Positions 1-7,317 of a stretch of DNA of 15,552 nt are shown here, one piece after another. How positions within the stretch are numbered: position 1 is the first letter of the stretch; every line of letters begins with the position of its first letter. The notes under the pieces are model-generated. The model ran no database searches, was not told the DNA's origin, and saw only the letters and a program-made list of their open reading frames with translations. The DNA is from an uncultured Alistipes sp. (lineage in GTDB: Bacteria > Bacteroidota > Bacteroidia > Bacteroidales > Rikenellaceae). The stretch is taken from positions 1-15,552 of the forward strand of contig CALBKP010000136.1 of assembly GCA_937895825.1 (NCBI GenBank), read 5' to 3'. The position numbers and the translations under genes are program-made.

Positions 1-2
1 AC

Positions 3-485
3 CAGCCACGCCTTATTGTCGAGGACGATGTGGTTAACTCGGTCGACGAGCAGCCCCAGTTCTACACACGTTGGGGTATGGATATATATCGCTATATCCC
101 CACCTACTACAATGAAGGTCGTGACCTTAAACCCGAGATCACGAGTCGCACAACCATAGAGATCGTATATACGGCATACATCTTTAAGAGTGGCTCGCCC
201 ACGGTTGCGGATATGTACGCAACGAACGATGCCGAGTCGCTGGCTAAGCTCCAGGAGGCAGGCCTTGATACGGAGTATGAGTGGACGACCGAGCCTATGA
301 AGGTGGCCATGGGAAATGACCAGCTTGTCGAGGGTCTTGAGACTGCACTCATCGGTTGCCGCGAGGGAGACTCTGTGGAGATATACCTTACGTATGAGGC
401 TGCATATGGTAATGCATATATCGGCAAGGTGCCGAGTAAGTCTGCCGTTGTGTGGTTTATTGACATTTTAACTGTGACAGAATAA
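3..485 (+). CDS. FKBP-type peptidyl-prolyl isomerase, 5'-truncated
   Basis: The frame is open from the window edge, so the true start and any signal peptide lie outside; 160 residues are visible. The C-terminal ~110 residues show the FKBP pattern: a strand TIEIVYTAYIF, then the helix-plus-turn motif QLVEGLETALIGCREGD (FKBP consensus: V.G.EeaL.gM..Ge), then YEAAYGNAYIGKVPSKSAV and a final hydrophobic strand WFIDILTV. This matches the AYG...IP...l.F.vel end of FKBP domains. The family catalyses cis-trans isomerisation of prolyl bonds; in Bacteroidales such proteins are often periplasmic or outer-membrane lipoproteins assisting folding of exported proteins. The canonical gating aromatics are only partly conserved, so activity is uncertain. 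It is followed 17 bp later by another FKBP-like gene, probably in one transcript. A GTG at 30 is an internal codon rather than a start, because the reading frame is open upstream of it. Confidence 0.85.
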   Translation, partial: QPRLIVEDDVVNSVDEQPQFYTRWGMDIYRYIPTYYNEGRDLKPEITSRTTIEIVYTAYIFKSGSPTVADMYATNDAESLAKLQEAGLDTEYEWTTEPMKVAMGNDQLVEGLETALIGCREGDSVEIYLTYEAAYGNAYIGKVPSKSAVVWFIDILTVTE

Positions 486-502
486 ATAAGCTGATTCATG
501 CT

Positions 503-2074
503 ATGAGAAATATATTTATTACCCCTATTTTGCTATTGCTACTTACACTCGCCGTGTCGTCTTGTGTCAAGGAGCCTAAGATGACCTTCGAGGAGGTTGA
601 GCAACGCTCGCTACGTGCATGGATAGAGAAGTACCACCCCGAGCTTAAAGATAACTATCAGGAGGAGGGTGGCTATTATGTCGATGTGTTGGATTATGGC
701 GTGCAGGACTCGGTGGCCGTCACTGGTCAGGATGTGTGGGTGTGGTACGACTTCACGAACCGCGACCTGAGGGGTAATGTCTGCGAGACGCGCGATTGGA
801 AGATGGCATACCAGCTCGGTACGTACACCGACCATACGCACTACAATCCCGTTTTTCGCTTCAGCGGCAAGGATAGTCATACGTTAATGGAGGGTACCTA
901 CCTCGCTACGTTCAATAAGCTCACGGTGCGTGATGAGGAGAGCGACACTATGCGTGAGGTTGAGGTGCGCTATGGCACACGTCTACGTCTATACCTCCCC
1001 TCGTCAATCTCGGCAAGTACCACGGTTGATGGCGGTTACGAGGGTCAGTTTGCTATGGACGAGAACAAACCCATGATTGTCGATATGACGGTCTATGGCC
1101 ATGTGGCTAACCCTGTGGCTTACGAGGGTGAGCGTGTCGATGACTTTGCAAGTCGCAATGGTGGCATCTGCACCGACCATAAGGTTGTTAAGGATGAGGA
1201 GAACGAGGAGAGTGCTCAGCGTCGTCGCCTAACACGTGCCGATGAGGAGGATGGTGACGAGGAGGTTAACACACGTCCGCTGGAGTTCTTCGATGGTCGC
1301 TGGCACCAGCCTGTTGATACCCTTGAGCATCTATATGTAAACTACGCCTACTCGCCCGAGACCGTAAGCTTTGACTTTGCGAACGAGGCGAATGACCTTT
1401 ATCCCAACGAGAATCGCTATAATGCAGGTACGATATATAGCTCGCTTGATGGCGTGAATAAACTCAGCGATGTTGATCGCCGCATAAACGAGGCTCTTGT
1501 AAAGCGCTTTGGTCGTGGTATTACCTACGACGAGGTGTTGGATGCTGACTCACTTAAGGTGCATGCTACGGCTAAGGTGTGGTATATCGGCCGCTTCCTT
1601 GATGGCTATATCTTCGACACGAATATCGACGAGGTGCAGGAGATTGTCTTTGGCAAGGTTGAGAATAAGGGCACAGCCCTCGATTTCGACTCGCGCAACC
1701 CCAAGGATAATAAGTATATCCTTGCGTGGAACTACTCGCTGCCTACGCTACGTTATGGCCAGTGGGCAACTATCCTCACGGTGTCGACCTATGCCTATGG
1801 TATTCAGGGACAGGTTGGCTCGCACACCTCTACAACGACGAATAACAACGATGCCTACTACGATGCACTCAACTACTATAACTACATGAACTACATGAAT
1901 AGCTACTATGGCTATGGTTATGGTAATATGTATAACTCGGGTTACTACGGTTATAACCCCTACTACTACGGTTATACCTACGAAACGGATAACTCAACGA
2001 CAACAGTAACGACAACATCTACCGAGATTCAGTCCTACACACCGCTTATCTTCCAGGTGTTTGTCACAAAGTAG
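503..2074 (+). CDS. FKBP-like lipoprotein with Tyr-rich insertion
   Basis: 523 residues with a clear lipoprotein signal peptide (hydrophobic residues 4-18, lipobox AVSSC, lipidated Cys21; mature start CVKEPK). Two degenerate FKBP-like units can be seen. The first, about 75-200, includes VWVWYDFTNRDLRG and the RYGTRLRLYLPSS strand. The second, about 352-523, includes KVWYIGRFLDGYIFDTN, then LPTLRYGQWATILTVSTYAYG and, at the very end, SYTPLIFQVFV. A charged linker rich in Glu, Asp and Arg (about 229-255) separates them. Between the AYG motif and the last beta strand of unit two lies an insertion of roughly 75 residues containing 19 tyrosines in 43 residues (451-493), flanked by Thr/Asn/Ser-rich runs. 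It probably serves as an envelope folding factor or a derived non-catalytic binding protein (inference); loss of canonical active-site residues makes isomerase activity doubtful. It sits 17 bp after the upstream FKBP gene and 7 bp before the next gene. Confidence 0.82.
   Translation: MRNIFITPILLLLLTLAVSSCVKEPKMTFEEVEQRSLRAWIEKYHPELKDNYQEEGGYYVDVLDYGVQDSVAVTGQDVWVWYDFTNRDLRGNVCETRDWKMAYQLGTYTDHTHYNPVFRFSGKDSHTLMEGTYLATFNKLTVRDEESDTMREVEVRYGTRLRLYLPSSISASTTVDGGYEGQFAMDENKPMIVDMTVYGHVANPVAYEGERVDDFASRNGGICTDHKVVKDEENEESAQRRRLTRADEEDGDEEVNTRPLEFFDGRWHQPVDTLEHLYVNYAYSPETVSFDFANEANDLYPNENRYNAGTIYSSLDGVNKLSDVDRRINEALVKRFGRGITYDEVLDADSLKVHATAKVWYIGRFLDGYIFDTNIDEVQEIVFGKVENKGTALDFDSRNPKDNKYILAWNYSLPTLRYGQWATILTVSTYAYGIQGQVGSHTSTTTNNNDAYYDALNYYNYMNYMNSYYGYGYGNMYNSGYYGYNPYYYGYTYETDNSTTTVTTTSTEIQSYTPLIFQVFVTK
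1853..1981 (+). repeat. Tyrosine/glycine/asparagine-rich low-complexity coding tract
   Basis: This stretch encodes residues 451-493 of the FKBP-like lipoprotein. It is made of tac/tat codons interspersed with Gly, Asn and Met, with 19 Tyr in 43 codons. The codons mix tac and tat rather than repeating one unit, so it is not a pure DNA tandem repeat; this suggests selection on protein composition more than recent slippage (inference). Confidence 0.8.
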
Positions 2075-2081
2075 AGCATCA

Positions 2082-2465
2082 ATGAGCCTTGAGGACATAC
2101 GCGACTATTGCCTCTCGTTGCCATACGCCGAGGAGACACTGCCATTTGATGATACAACCATCGTATATAAGGTCGGTGGCAGGTGGTTTGCTGTCGTAGA
2201 TGTAGATGATGGCCGCCATGTGGTTGTCAAAGCCGACCCCGATGTGGCAATAGAGCTTCGCGACCTATATCCAGAGATTACCGAGGCGTGGCACTTCAAC
2301 AAACGTCACTGGAACTCTATACGTCTTGATGGTGACCTTGCGCCGAGTATGATACTCGAGCAGGTGTTCAACTCCTATCGCCTTGTGATTAAGAAGAATG
2401 TCACGCCCAAGGCCTACCGCATGGAGATTGAGGCTGCCGTCATGGCATATCTCAGTGAGCGATAG
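2082..2465 (+). CDS. MmcQ/YjbR family protein
   Basis: 127 residues from ATG 2082. The pattern is typical of the MmcQ/YjbR family (CyaY-like fold): an N-terminal helix SLEDIRDYCLSLPYAEE, a strand around VYKVGGRWFAVV, the KADPD..IELRDLYPEI segment, and the diagnostic FNKRHWNSIRLDG...LEQVFNSYRLVIKK. These are small cytoplasmic proteins often annotated as DNA-binding, but their biochemical role is unsettled. I chose ATG 2082 over the in-frame TTG at 2061 because family members begin directly with the first helix and because the TTG would overlap the preceding gene. It lies 7 bp after the FKBP-like lipoprotein and is probably co-transcribed, although a functional link is not obvious. It converges on the DUF4249 gene, with 22 bp between the stop codons and no terminator visible there. 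Confidence 0.85.
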   Translation: MSLEDIRDYCLSLPYAEETLPFDDTTIVYKVGGRWFAVVDVDDGRHVVVKADPDVAIELRDLYPEITEAWHFNKRHWNSIRLDGDLAPSMILEQVFNSYRLVIKKNVTPKAYRMEIEAAVMAYLSER

Positions 2466-2487
2466 ATTCGATACGTACCTCCACCAG

Positions 2488-3324
2488 CTACTTATCCTCT
2501 GGGATAATCGTGCCCAATTTATAGTAGGTACTGCCGTAGCCTGCCCAGATACCGAGGGCATCGTTTGATATGTTCGTAGGTAGGTTGTCAACAGCTGGAA
2601 AAATGGGGTTGAGGCTGTTGATGACGTTATTTTCCCATAGGCTCCAGTACTCGAAGCCGAAGCTATCCATTGTGTTTATCCTAAGGCTCACGCTATCCTC
2701 GGCCGTGAAGAGGGTCATATAGTCGCTGCGATAGAGGTTGTCAAGCGGACGATTAATCGTTATCTCGCGCGACACTTCGCAGCTGTCATACACGCCTAAA
2801 AGAGTGGGTGCGTAGTATCTGCTTCCATTCATAGCGCACTCTATCGAGCAGGGTGTATCGCATGGTGGCAGTGTTGCGGTGATGGTGTAGAGTGAGTCGC
2901 GTAGGTGTTCGATGGCTATGTCGGTAAGCTCAATCGGGCGTGGTATTGTGGTTGTGGCACGCCACACACTGCCGCTATACTCCACAATAAGGGTGTAACT
3001 CTCGCCAGCCTTACCTATAATATCGCTTCCAGTGTATATATATTGTGTGGGGTAGTCCTCATTCGCGCGGCCAGTGAGTACCTCCTCGCCCTCGCTGCTT
3101 ACGACAGTGACCTTAGCCCAGCGGACAATCATCTTGCGGAAGTCCTCGGTGTCATACTTCTCGCGGAATGGTACGTTGAGCGACAGAGCGACGATAGCAC
3201 CCGAGCCCTCTTCGATGCGTCCCTCGACAACTAACTGCTGGTGGTATTGTGCCGTGTGGCTTGGCTCTTTCAAACATCCCGAGGCCAGTGTAATCGTCAG
3301 TATGAGTAGTATCAGTCTTCGCAT
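2488..3324 (-). CDS. DUF4249 lipoprotein, TonB receptor partner
   Basis: 278 residues with a lipoprotein signal peptide (MRRLILLILTITLASGC, lipidated Cys17, mature CLKEPS). The body matches the DUF4249 family: an N-terminal strand LVVEGRIEEGSG followed by LSLNVPF, then IIGKAGESYTLIVEYSG and WRATTTIPRP..LTDI, and the end motif NDALGIWAGYGSTYYKL. DUF4249 lipoproteins are typically encoded directly after a TonB-dependent receptor and are thought to sit on its outer face as a substrate-binding or plug-lid subunit; the substrate is unknown. Here the receptor stop is only 4 bp upstream (TAAGGATATG junction), so translation may be coupled. Cysteines at about 154, 158 and 162 (TLPPCDTPCSIEC) plus one further on (YDSCEV) could form disulfides. 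Length is normal to slightly short for the family. Confidence 0.88.
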   Translation of the reverse strand: MRRLILLILTITLASGCLKEPSHTAQYHQQLVVEGRIEEGSGAIVALSLNVPFREKYDTEDFRKMIVRWAKVTVVSSEGEEVLTGRANEDYPTQYIYTGSDIIGKAGESYTLIVEYSGSVWRATTTIPRPIELTDIAIEHLRDSLYTITATLPPCDTPCSIECAMNGSRYYAPTLLGVYDSCEVSREITINRPLDNLYRSDYMTLFTAEDSVSLRINTMDSFGFEYWSLWENNVINSLNPIFPAVDNLPTNISNDALGIWAGYGSTYYKLGTIIPEDK

Positions 3325-3328
3325 ATCC

Positions 3329-5359
3329 TTAGAATTTAACAGTCCAACTTATGGAGGGTATTATCGTATATATTATATGGTGACGTTCCCTAAGGTATAG
3401 CTTATCTGTGCCGTTGTCCTCTATTGACCACGACACCATCAGTGGGTTACGTCGTGCGTAGACGTTGTAGATAGATATGTTTAGGCCGCTACGCTCGAAG
3501 TGTCGACTGTGGAACCAGTATGTAGCCGAGATGTCGAGGTGGTGGAGGTCGGGTAGTTTGCTACCGTTGTAGGGACCATACTCGCGCAAGAAGGCGTTGC
3601 CGCCGATATATAGTGCTGTAGTTGCGGTGTATGGGGCACCTGTGGCGTAGACGAACGTTGCCGAGAGTGTCCAGTGTGGCGATGGCTTGTAGGAGGTGAG
3701 CAGCGATATGTTGTGCTTTCGGTCGGAGTTCGCGGGGAAGGGGTTGCCGCTGTTTATCGCATCGAACTGTCGAAGTGAGCGCGAGAGGGTGTAGTTTAGG
3801 TGCAGGGCGACTGCGCGGTCGCTATAACCGATGCTTGTCTCCAAGCCGTAGGACTCACCTCGGCCAGAGTGTAGCATGGCCTCGTGGTTTGTGCCACCAG
3901 CGATGACCTCCAAGATGCGGGAATCGTACTCGATGACGTTGAGCATGTAGCGGTAGTAGGCCTCGGCCGACCAGCGTAGTCGCCCGTCGAGTGCCTCGTG
4001 TATGTAGCCGAGTGATAGGTTGTGTGATAACTGTGGTGGCGTGTGCTCGGAGCTTAAGAGGTAGAAGTCCGTAGCGAACGACATATTGGACTGGGGTACG
4101 AGTTGCAGATACTGGGTCATGAAGTTGTAGCTCGCCCAGAATCGTAGCGCGGAGCTTACGGGAACCTCGACGGTGATGCGTGGCTCGGGGTAGAACCACA
4201 CGTGGTCGTTGGCAAAGAGGCTTAGGCGTAGGCCTGCCTTGATGTTTATATGCTCGTGCAGTGGCCAGTGGATAGAACCAAAGAGGGCTGCTTCGGAGGA
4301 GTTCTCTATGTGCTGTCTGTCGCTGTTATTGGGTGTGTCGAGCATAATATCTTGCGGTCGCACACGGCGGTAGGCGTAGTTGATACCTACGTCGATGGTA
4401 ACGTCTGTGAGGTTGATGTTTGTCACGCTCTTAAAGCCGTAGTCCGCAACGCCTGCCCTCACGTGGCTATTTGTGGTGGCGATGGCGAGGTTGAGTCTGT
4501 TGTCGTATATCGAGCCATAGAGCGTGTTCGACATCGTCGTACGTGGGCTAAGCTCGCTACGTAGGCTAAGTGTGCTTAGGGCATTCCACCATCTAAGCGT
4601 GCAGATGCTGTTATAGATGAATACGTCTGCCTTAGCGTCGTCGTTGTTGAAGTGCGTGTTGACCGATAGCTCACCCGCACTGCCGAGGTCGGCAACGAAG
4701 CCTAAGCCGTAGTCGCCGAAATCGTAGTCTATTGCCGTATTATCCGACAGTAGGCTTGTTAGCCACTGGGTGTAGGAGTGGCGTGCCGAGGCAAAGAGCG
4801 TGAGGTGCTTGCCGATGGGTAGCTCTACGGCAGCATCCGATTCGATGAGTCCGATGTTGGCCTCGATGCCGAACTCCTTGGCCATATATCGGCGTGTGCG
4901 TATAGCGGTGATTGCCGAGGTTGAAGAGCCATACTCGGCAGGTATGCCCGACTTGTAGAGCGTGAGGCCGCTGAGGTGTGGCGTATTGAGCACCGAGAAG
5001 AAGCCGAGCATGTGCGAGGGAGAGTAGAGTGGAGCACCGTCGAGCAATACGAGGCTCTGACCTGCATCGCCACCACGTACGTACATCGCCGTATTTCCCT
5101 CCTGTGTGGCTGCAACGCCTGGGGTGTATTGTAAGAGTTTGATGACATCAACGGCACCGCCCAAGCGCGGCATATCGTTCAGTGCATCCACACTCAGCGA
5201 TATGTTGCCACCCATATCAGGTCGAGAGATAATATCGCGCTTCGATGTCACCACCACGTCGTTGATGCCGAGGTGCATAGCCACAGAGTCCTGCTGGGCG
5301 TAGGCCAGAGGAGCGGCAAGGGCCAATAGTATAGCTGCGAGCAGAAAGTGGTGTTTCAT
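3329..5359 (-). CDS. TonB-dependent outer-membrane receptor
   Basis: 676 residues. A classical SPI signal peptide (MKHHFLLAAILLALAAPLAYA, cleavage before Gln22) is followed by a short segment INDVVVTSKRD resembling the TonB-box/plug entry. The plug domain spans about 45-155: LLQYTPGVAATQEG, MYVRGGDAGQSLVLLDGAPLY, HMLGFFSVLN and LYKSGIPAEYGSSTSAI are classic plug motifs. The rest is a 22-strand-type barrel of alternating aromatic strands ending in Phe (SWTVKF), as expected for BAM-assembled outer-membrane proteins. Unlike many Bacteroidota receptors it has no N-terminal carboxypeptidase-like (CarboxypepD_reg) domain, which explains its short length. It imports an unknown ligand using TonB/ExbBD energy. 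The next gene is a DUF4249 lipoprotein 4 bp away. No Shine-Dalgarno is visible; a strong hairpin ends 10 nt before the ATG. Confidence 0.92.
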   Translation of the reverse strand: MKHHFLLAAILLALAAPLAYAQQDSVAMHLGINDVVVTSKRDIISRPDMGGNISLSVDALNDMPRLGGAVDVIKLLQYTPGVAATQEGNTAMYVRGGDAGQSLVLLDGAPLYSPSHMLGFFSVLNTPHLSGLTLYKSGIPAEYGSSTSAITAIRTRRYMAKEFGIEANIGLIESDAAVELPIGKHLTLFASARHSYTQWLTSLLSDNTAIDYDFGDYGLGFVADLGSAGELSVNTHFNNDDAKADVFIYNSICTLRWWNALSTLSLRSELSPRTTMSNTLYGSIYDNRLNLAIATTNSHVRAGVADYGFKSVTNINLTDVTIDVGINYAYRRVRPQDIMLDTPNNSDRQHIENSSEAALFGSIHWPLHEHINIKAGLRLSLFANDHVWFYPEPRITVEVPVSSALRFWASYNFMTQYLQLVPQSNMSFATDFYLLSSEHTPPQLSHNLSLGYIHEALDGRLRWSAEAYYRYMLNVIEYDSRILEVIAGGTNHEAMLHSGRGESYGLETSIGYSDRAVALHLNYTLSRSLRQFDAINSGNPFPANSDRKHNISLLTSYKPSPHWTLSATFVYATGAPYTATTALYIGGNAFLREYGPYNGSKLPDLHHLDISATYWFHSRHFERSGLNISIYNVYARRNPLMVSWSIEDNGTDKLYLRERHHIIYTIIPSISWTVKF

Positions 5360-5360
5360 C

Positions 5361-5399
5361 GAAGAAAATGGGGCTGGCCGACATCATGCAGCCAACCCC
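5361..5399 (-). terminator. Hairpin between lipoprotein gene and TonB receptor
   Basis: On the minus strand GGGGTTGGC pairs with GCCAGCCCC (plus positions 5391-5399 and 5370-5378; nine pairs, one G-T), loop about 12 nt, followed by ATTTTCTTC. This looks like an intrinsic terminator for the upstream gene 5437-6708, but it ends just 10 nt before the receptor ATG. It may therefore also act within the receptor's leader. Confidence 0.65.
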
Positions 5400-5436
5400 T
5401 TTATTATAAGAGTTAATGTATAATCACACAAGTTAC

Positions 5437-6708
5437 TTACTCTACCACGATGGGAAGCTTATTCATAAGCTCGTAAATAGCATTGAAGAGGTCGCCAAAG
5501 GCCTGCTCGTTGAAGAAATCCTCGAAGGCATACTTGCTACCGTCGGGGAAGAGGAGTATAGGCTCGAGACCGTAGTATTCGCCCCAATACTCGTCGCCGT
5601 ACAACGTGGTCTGGAAAACTACCTCGGCAATCTTCTCGTTAGAGCAGTTGTAGATAAGTATAAGGTCAACCTTCTCATTGAGAAGCTTGCACACCTTGTC
5701 GTAGAACTCCTTCTCGCTCTCAGTAGTCTCATCGTAGCGATCAAGCGTCTCGACCATACCCTTGAAGTCACCAGCACCGATGACCGAGAGGTTGAGAACA
5801 TCGACACGTGCTGTACCATTCTTAATATTCTCGGCAAAGTACTCAGAGGGGTCAAGCTCCTTGTAATACTCCTCATCCCACTCGTTGTAGTATTCGGTGT
5901 ACCAGTTGTCGAGGTTTGTGAAGTCGTTGATGGCAACGGCTGCGTAGGTGCCAAAGATCTTCTTGCCATCCTTAGAGATTGACGAGCTTGTGCTGCAACC
6001 CTTCTTGTCGGCATCCGAGCCAGCGGCAAGAACGTAGCCACCATAGATTCGTACCTCCGAATCACATGCGATGGTGTACTTGTCCGAGAGCTTCGTCTTT
6101 ATAGTCATGCCGAGGTGCTCAACACCGTCAAGTTTGAGTGAGAAGTTGATGGTGCTGGGAACTTTGACACTGACGAGCAAGTCCTCCTCCTTGAACTCGT
6201 GCTGCCACTTCTCGCTGCCATTCCAGCTAAACGTTGCCACGGCGTTGTCCCACACAATCTGAATCATGTCGGGGTCAATCTCGCTCTCAACCCACTCTTC
6301 GCCATCGAACGTGAGGCAGAAGCCACCAAGTGGTGCGTCGGGGTCGGTGAGGTCGATGACGATCTGCTCAGATGCACGTGTTGCAAACATCGTGAAGTGG
6401 TATGCCGAGAAGTTCTTAACGCCCAAGCCGAGCTCCTTAGCAGCCATGTAGTACTCCGACTCGTCGTAGGGGATATACTCGCTAAGGGTGGCGATCGACA
6501 CTAATAGATCCTCGGTATCCGCAGGGTCGAAGTAGTTGACGAAGTTAACAGCAATCTCTTCGATGTTCTCCTTATGCTCATCGGGGGTGAGTGTTGAGTC
6601 TACCAAATCATCAGGGATGCCTGCCATCTGTTTGGTGTCGTTCTTACAAGCTACAAGCGTGAGTGCCGTAACAAGTGCAAGAGCTAAAAGTGATGAAATT
6701 CTTTTCAT
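5437..6708 (-). CDS. Acidic lipoprotein of unknown function
   Basis: 423 residues from ATG 6708: signal peptide MKRISSLLALALVTALTLVAC with lipidated Cys21. The in-frame TTG at 6753 is rejected because it lies inside the promoter -7 box. I do not recognise a family. The mature protein is strongly acidic, Tyr-, Asp- and Glu-rich toward the C-terminus (for example WYTEYYNEWDEEYYKELDP), with a beta-rich middle and two further cysteines (IACDSE and GCSTSS). It ends in an amphipathic helix-like stretch EQAFGDLFNAIYELMNKL. It is a single-gene transcription unit: consensus promoter 40-75 bp upstream, terminator-like hairpin downstream. Location is probably the outer membrane, periplasmic or surface side. 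Its neighbours, a TonB/DUF4249 pair downstream and a lipoprotein operon upstream, give only a general cell-envelope context. Confidence 0.85.
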   Translation of the reverse strand: MKRISSLLALALVTALTLVACKNDTKQMAGIPDDLVDSTLTPDEHKENIEEIAVNFVNYFDPADTEDLLVSIATLSEYIPYDESEYYMAAKELGLGVKNFSAYHFTMFATRASEQIVIDLTDPDAPLGGFCLTFDGEEWVESEIDPDMIQIVWDNAVATFSWNGSEKWQHEFKEEDLLVSVKVPSTINFSLKLDGVEHLGMTIKTKLSDKYTIACDSEVRIYGGYVLAAGSDADKKGCSTSSSISKDGKKIFGTYAAVAINDFTNLDNWYTEYYNEWDEEYYKELDPSEYFAENIKNGTARVDVLNLSVIGAGDFKGMVETLDRYDETTESEKEFYDKVCKLLNEKVDLILIYNCSNEKIAEVVFQTTLYGDEYWGEYYGLEPILLFPDGSKYAFEDFFNEQAFGDLFNAIYELMNKLPIVVE

Positions 6709-6750
6709 GTTGTCTATAAGTTTTAAGGGGTAAATACTCTTTCTCCTACG

Positions 6751-6782
6751 CAAAGATATAAACTTTTTACAAAAATATGCAA
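6751..6782 (-). promoter_or_regulatory. Bacteroidota-type promoter of acidic lipoprotein gene
   Basis: Read on the minus strand: TTG (plus 6780-6782), 21 bp, then TATCTTTG (plus 6751-6758), matching the Bacteroidota -33 TTG / -7 TAnnTTTG consensus. Transcription would start near 6744, giving a leader of about 36 nt before ATG 6708. No Shine-Dalgarno is visible in that leader, which is usual for this phylum. Confidence 0.8.
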
Positions 6783-6802
6783 CTTTATGAGTGTTTTTAT
6801 TT

Positions 6803-6837
6803 AAAAGGAGAGAACCCCTCTGATGGGTCCTCTCCTT
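6803..6837 (-). terminator. Terminator of the five-gene lipoprotein operon
   Basis: On the minus strand AAGGAGAGGACCC pairs with GGGTTCTCTCCTT (13 pairs including one G-T), loop of seven nt, followed by TT AAATAAAAA. A smaller hairpin (GGACA/TGTCC at 6850-6854 and 6859-6863) lies between this and the last stop codon of the operon. Confidence 0.8.
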
Positions 6838-6870
6838 AATGGTATCCGTGGACAGCGATGTCCTTAGGGG

Positions 6871-7317
6871 TTAAAGCAGTGGTATATCGTCGGTTGTTGT
6901 TGAGCGAACCTCCACGCACTCAGCCTTAACCTCCGTAGGGATGCTCTCCTTGGTGTAGGTCATTATCTCCCCGGAGCCATTGGTGGCCGTGAGCGTCATG
7001 CTCTCCGTGCCGTTAAGCGTGACGTTATAGTCCGAGCCCCAGGGGGTATTGTCCGCATAGTTGCCCGAAAGGGTCTTGCCATCCATCCACCATGTGCCCG
7101 TGAAGTGACGGTAGCGCCCCTCGCCTACACGCTGGTAGAGGTCGAACATGCCACCCTCAAGGAAGGCTACATAAACCTCGGCATCGAACTCCGCGGGTAT
7201 GCAGTGCCACTCGCCAATGATGTCGATGCTCTTACTCGATGGACTCTTCTCCTTGTTACAGCCCGCTACAGTGGCAACGATGAGTAGCGCTGTAAGTATG
7301 TATAACAACTTCTTCAT
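6871..7317 (-). CDS. Small lipocalin-like lipoprotein
   Basis: 148 residues from ATG 7317 (signal peptide MKKLLYILTALLIVATVAGC, lipidated Cys20, mature CNKEKS). ATG 7317 overlaps the TAA of the upstream protease gene as TAATG, the usual sign of translational coupling; ATG 7326 lies only three codons earlier and would leave a less standard N-terminus. The mature part opens with IIGEWHCIP and continues with alternating strands such as VYVAFLEGGMFDLYQR, FTGTWWMDGKTLSGNYAD and YNVTLNGTESMTLTAT. This is the GxW plus 'growing T..W...gntlt.' pattern of lipocalin-like small Bacteroidota lipoproteins. Role is unknown: lipocalin-like folds bind small hydrophobic ligands or act as inhibitors. Being coupled to a protease gene makes a role as inhibitor, chaperone or partner of that protease a reasonable but unproven guess. 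Confidence 0.75.
   Translation of the reverse strand: MKKLLYILTALLIVATVAGCNKEKSPSSKSIDIIGEWHCIPAEFDAEVYVAFLEGGMFDLYQRVGEGRYRHFTGTWWMDGKTLSGNYADNTPWGSDYNVTLNGTESMTLTATNGSGEIMTYTKESIPTEVKAECVEVRSTTTDDIPLL

Noticed and set aside
2061..2081. TTG start for the MmcQ/YjbR gene
   Set aside because: It would overlap the upstream gene and add seven residues not expected for the family.
2466..2487. Terminator between the convergent MmcQ and DUF4249 genes
   Set aside because: Only 22 bp lie between the stop codons and no stem can be formed there.
5416..5982. 188-codon plus-strand open frame opposite the acidic lipoprotein
   Set aside because: Leu/Val-rich shadow of an Asp/Glu/Tyr-rich gene; overlaps the intergenic region without a start signal.
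6709..6753. N-terminal extension of the acidic lipoprotein from TTG 6753
   Set aside because: The TTG is inside the -7 promoter element, and the lipoprotein signal peptide starts cleanly at ATG 6708.
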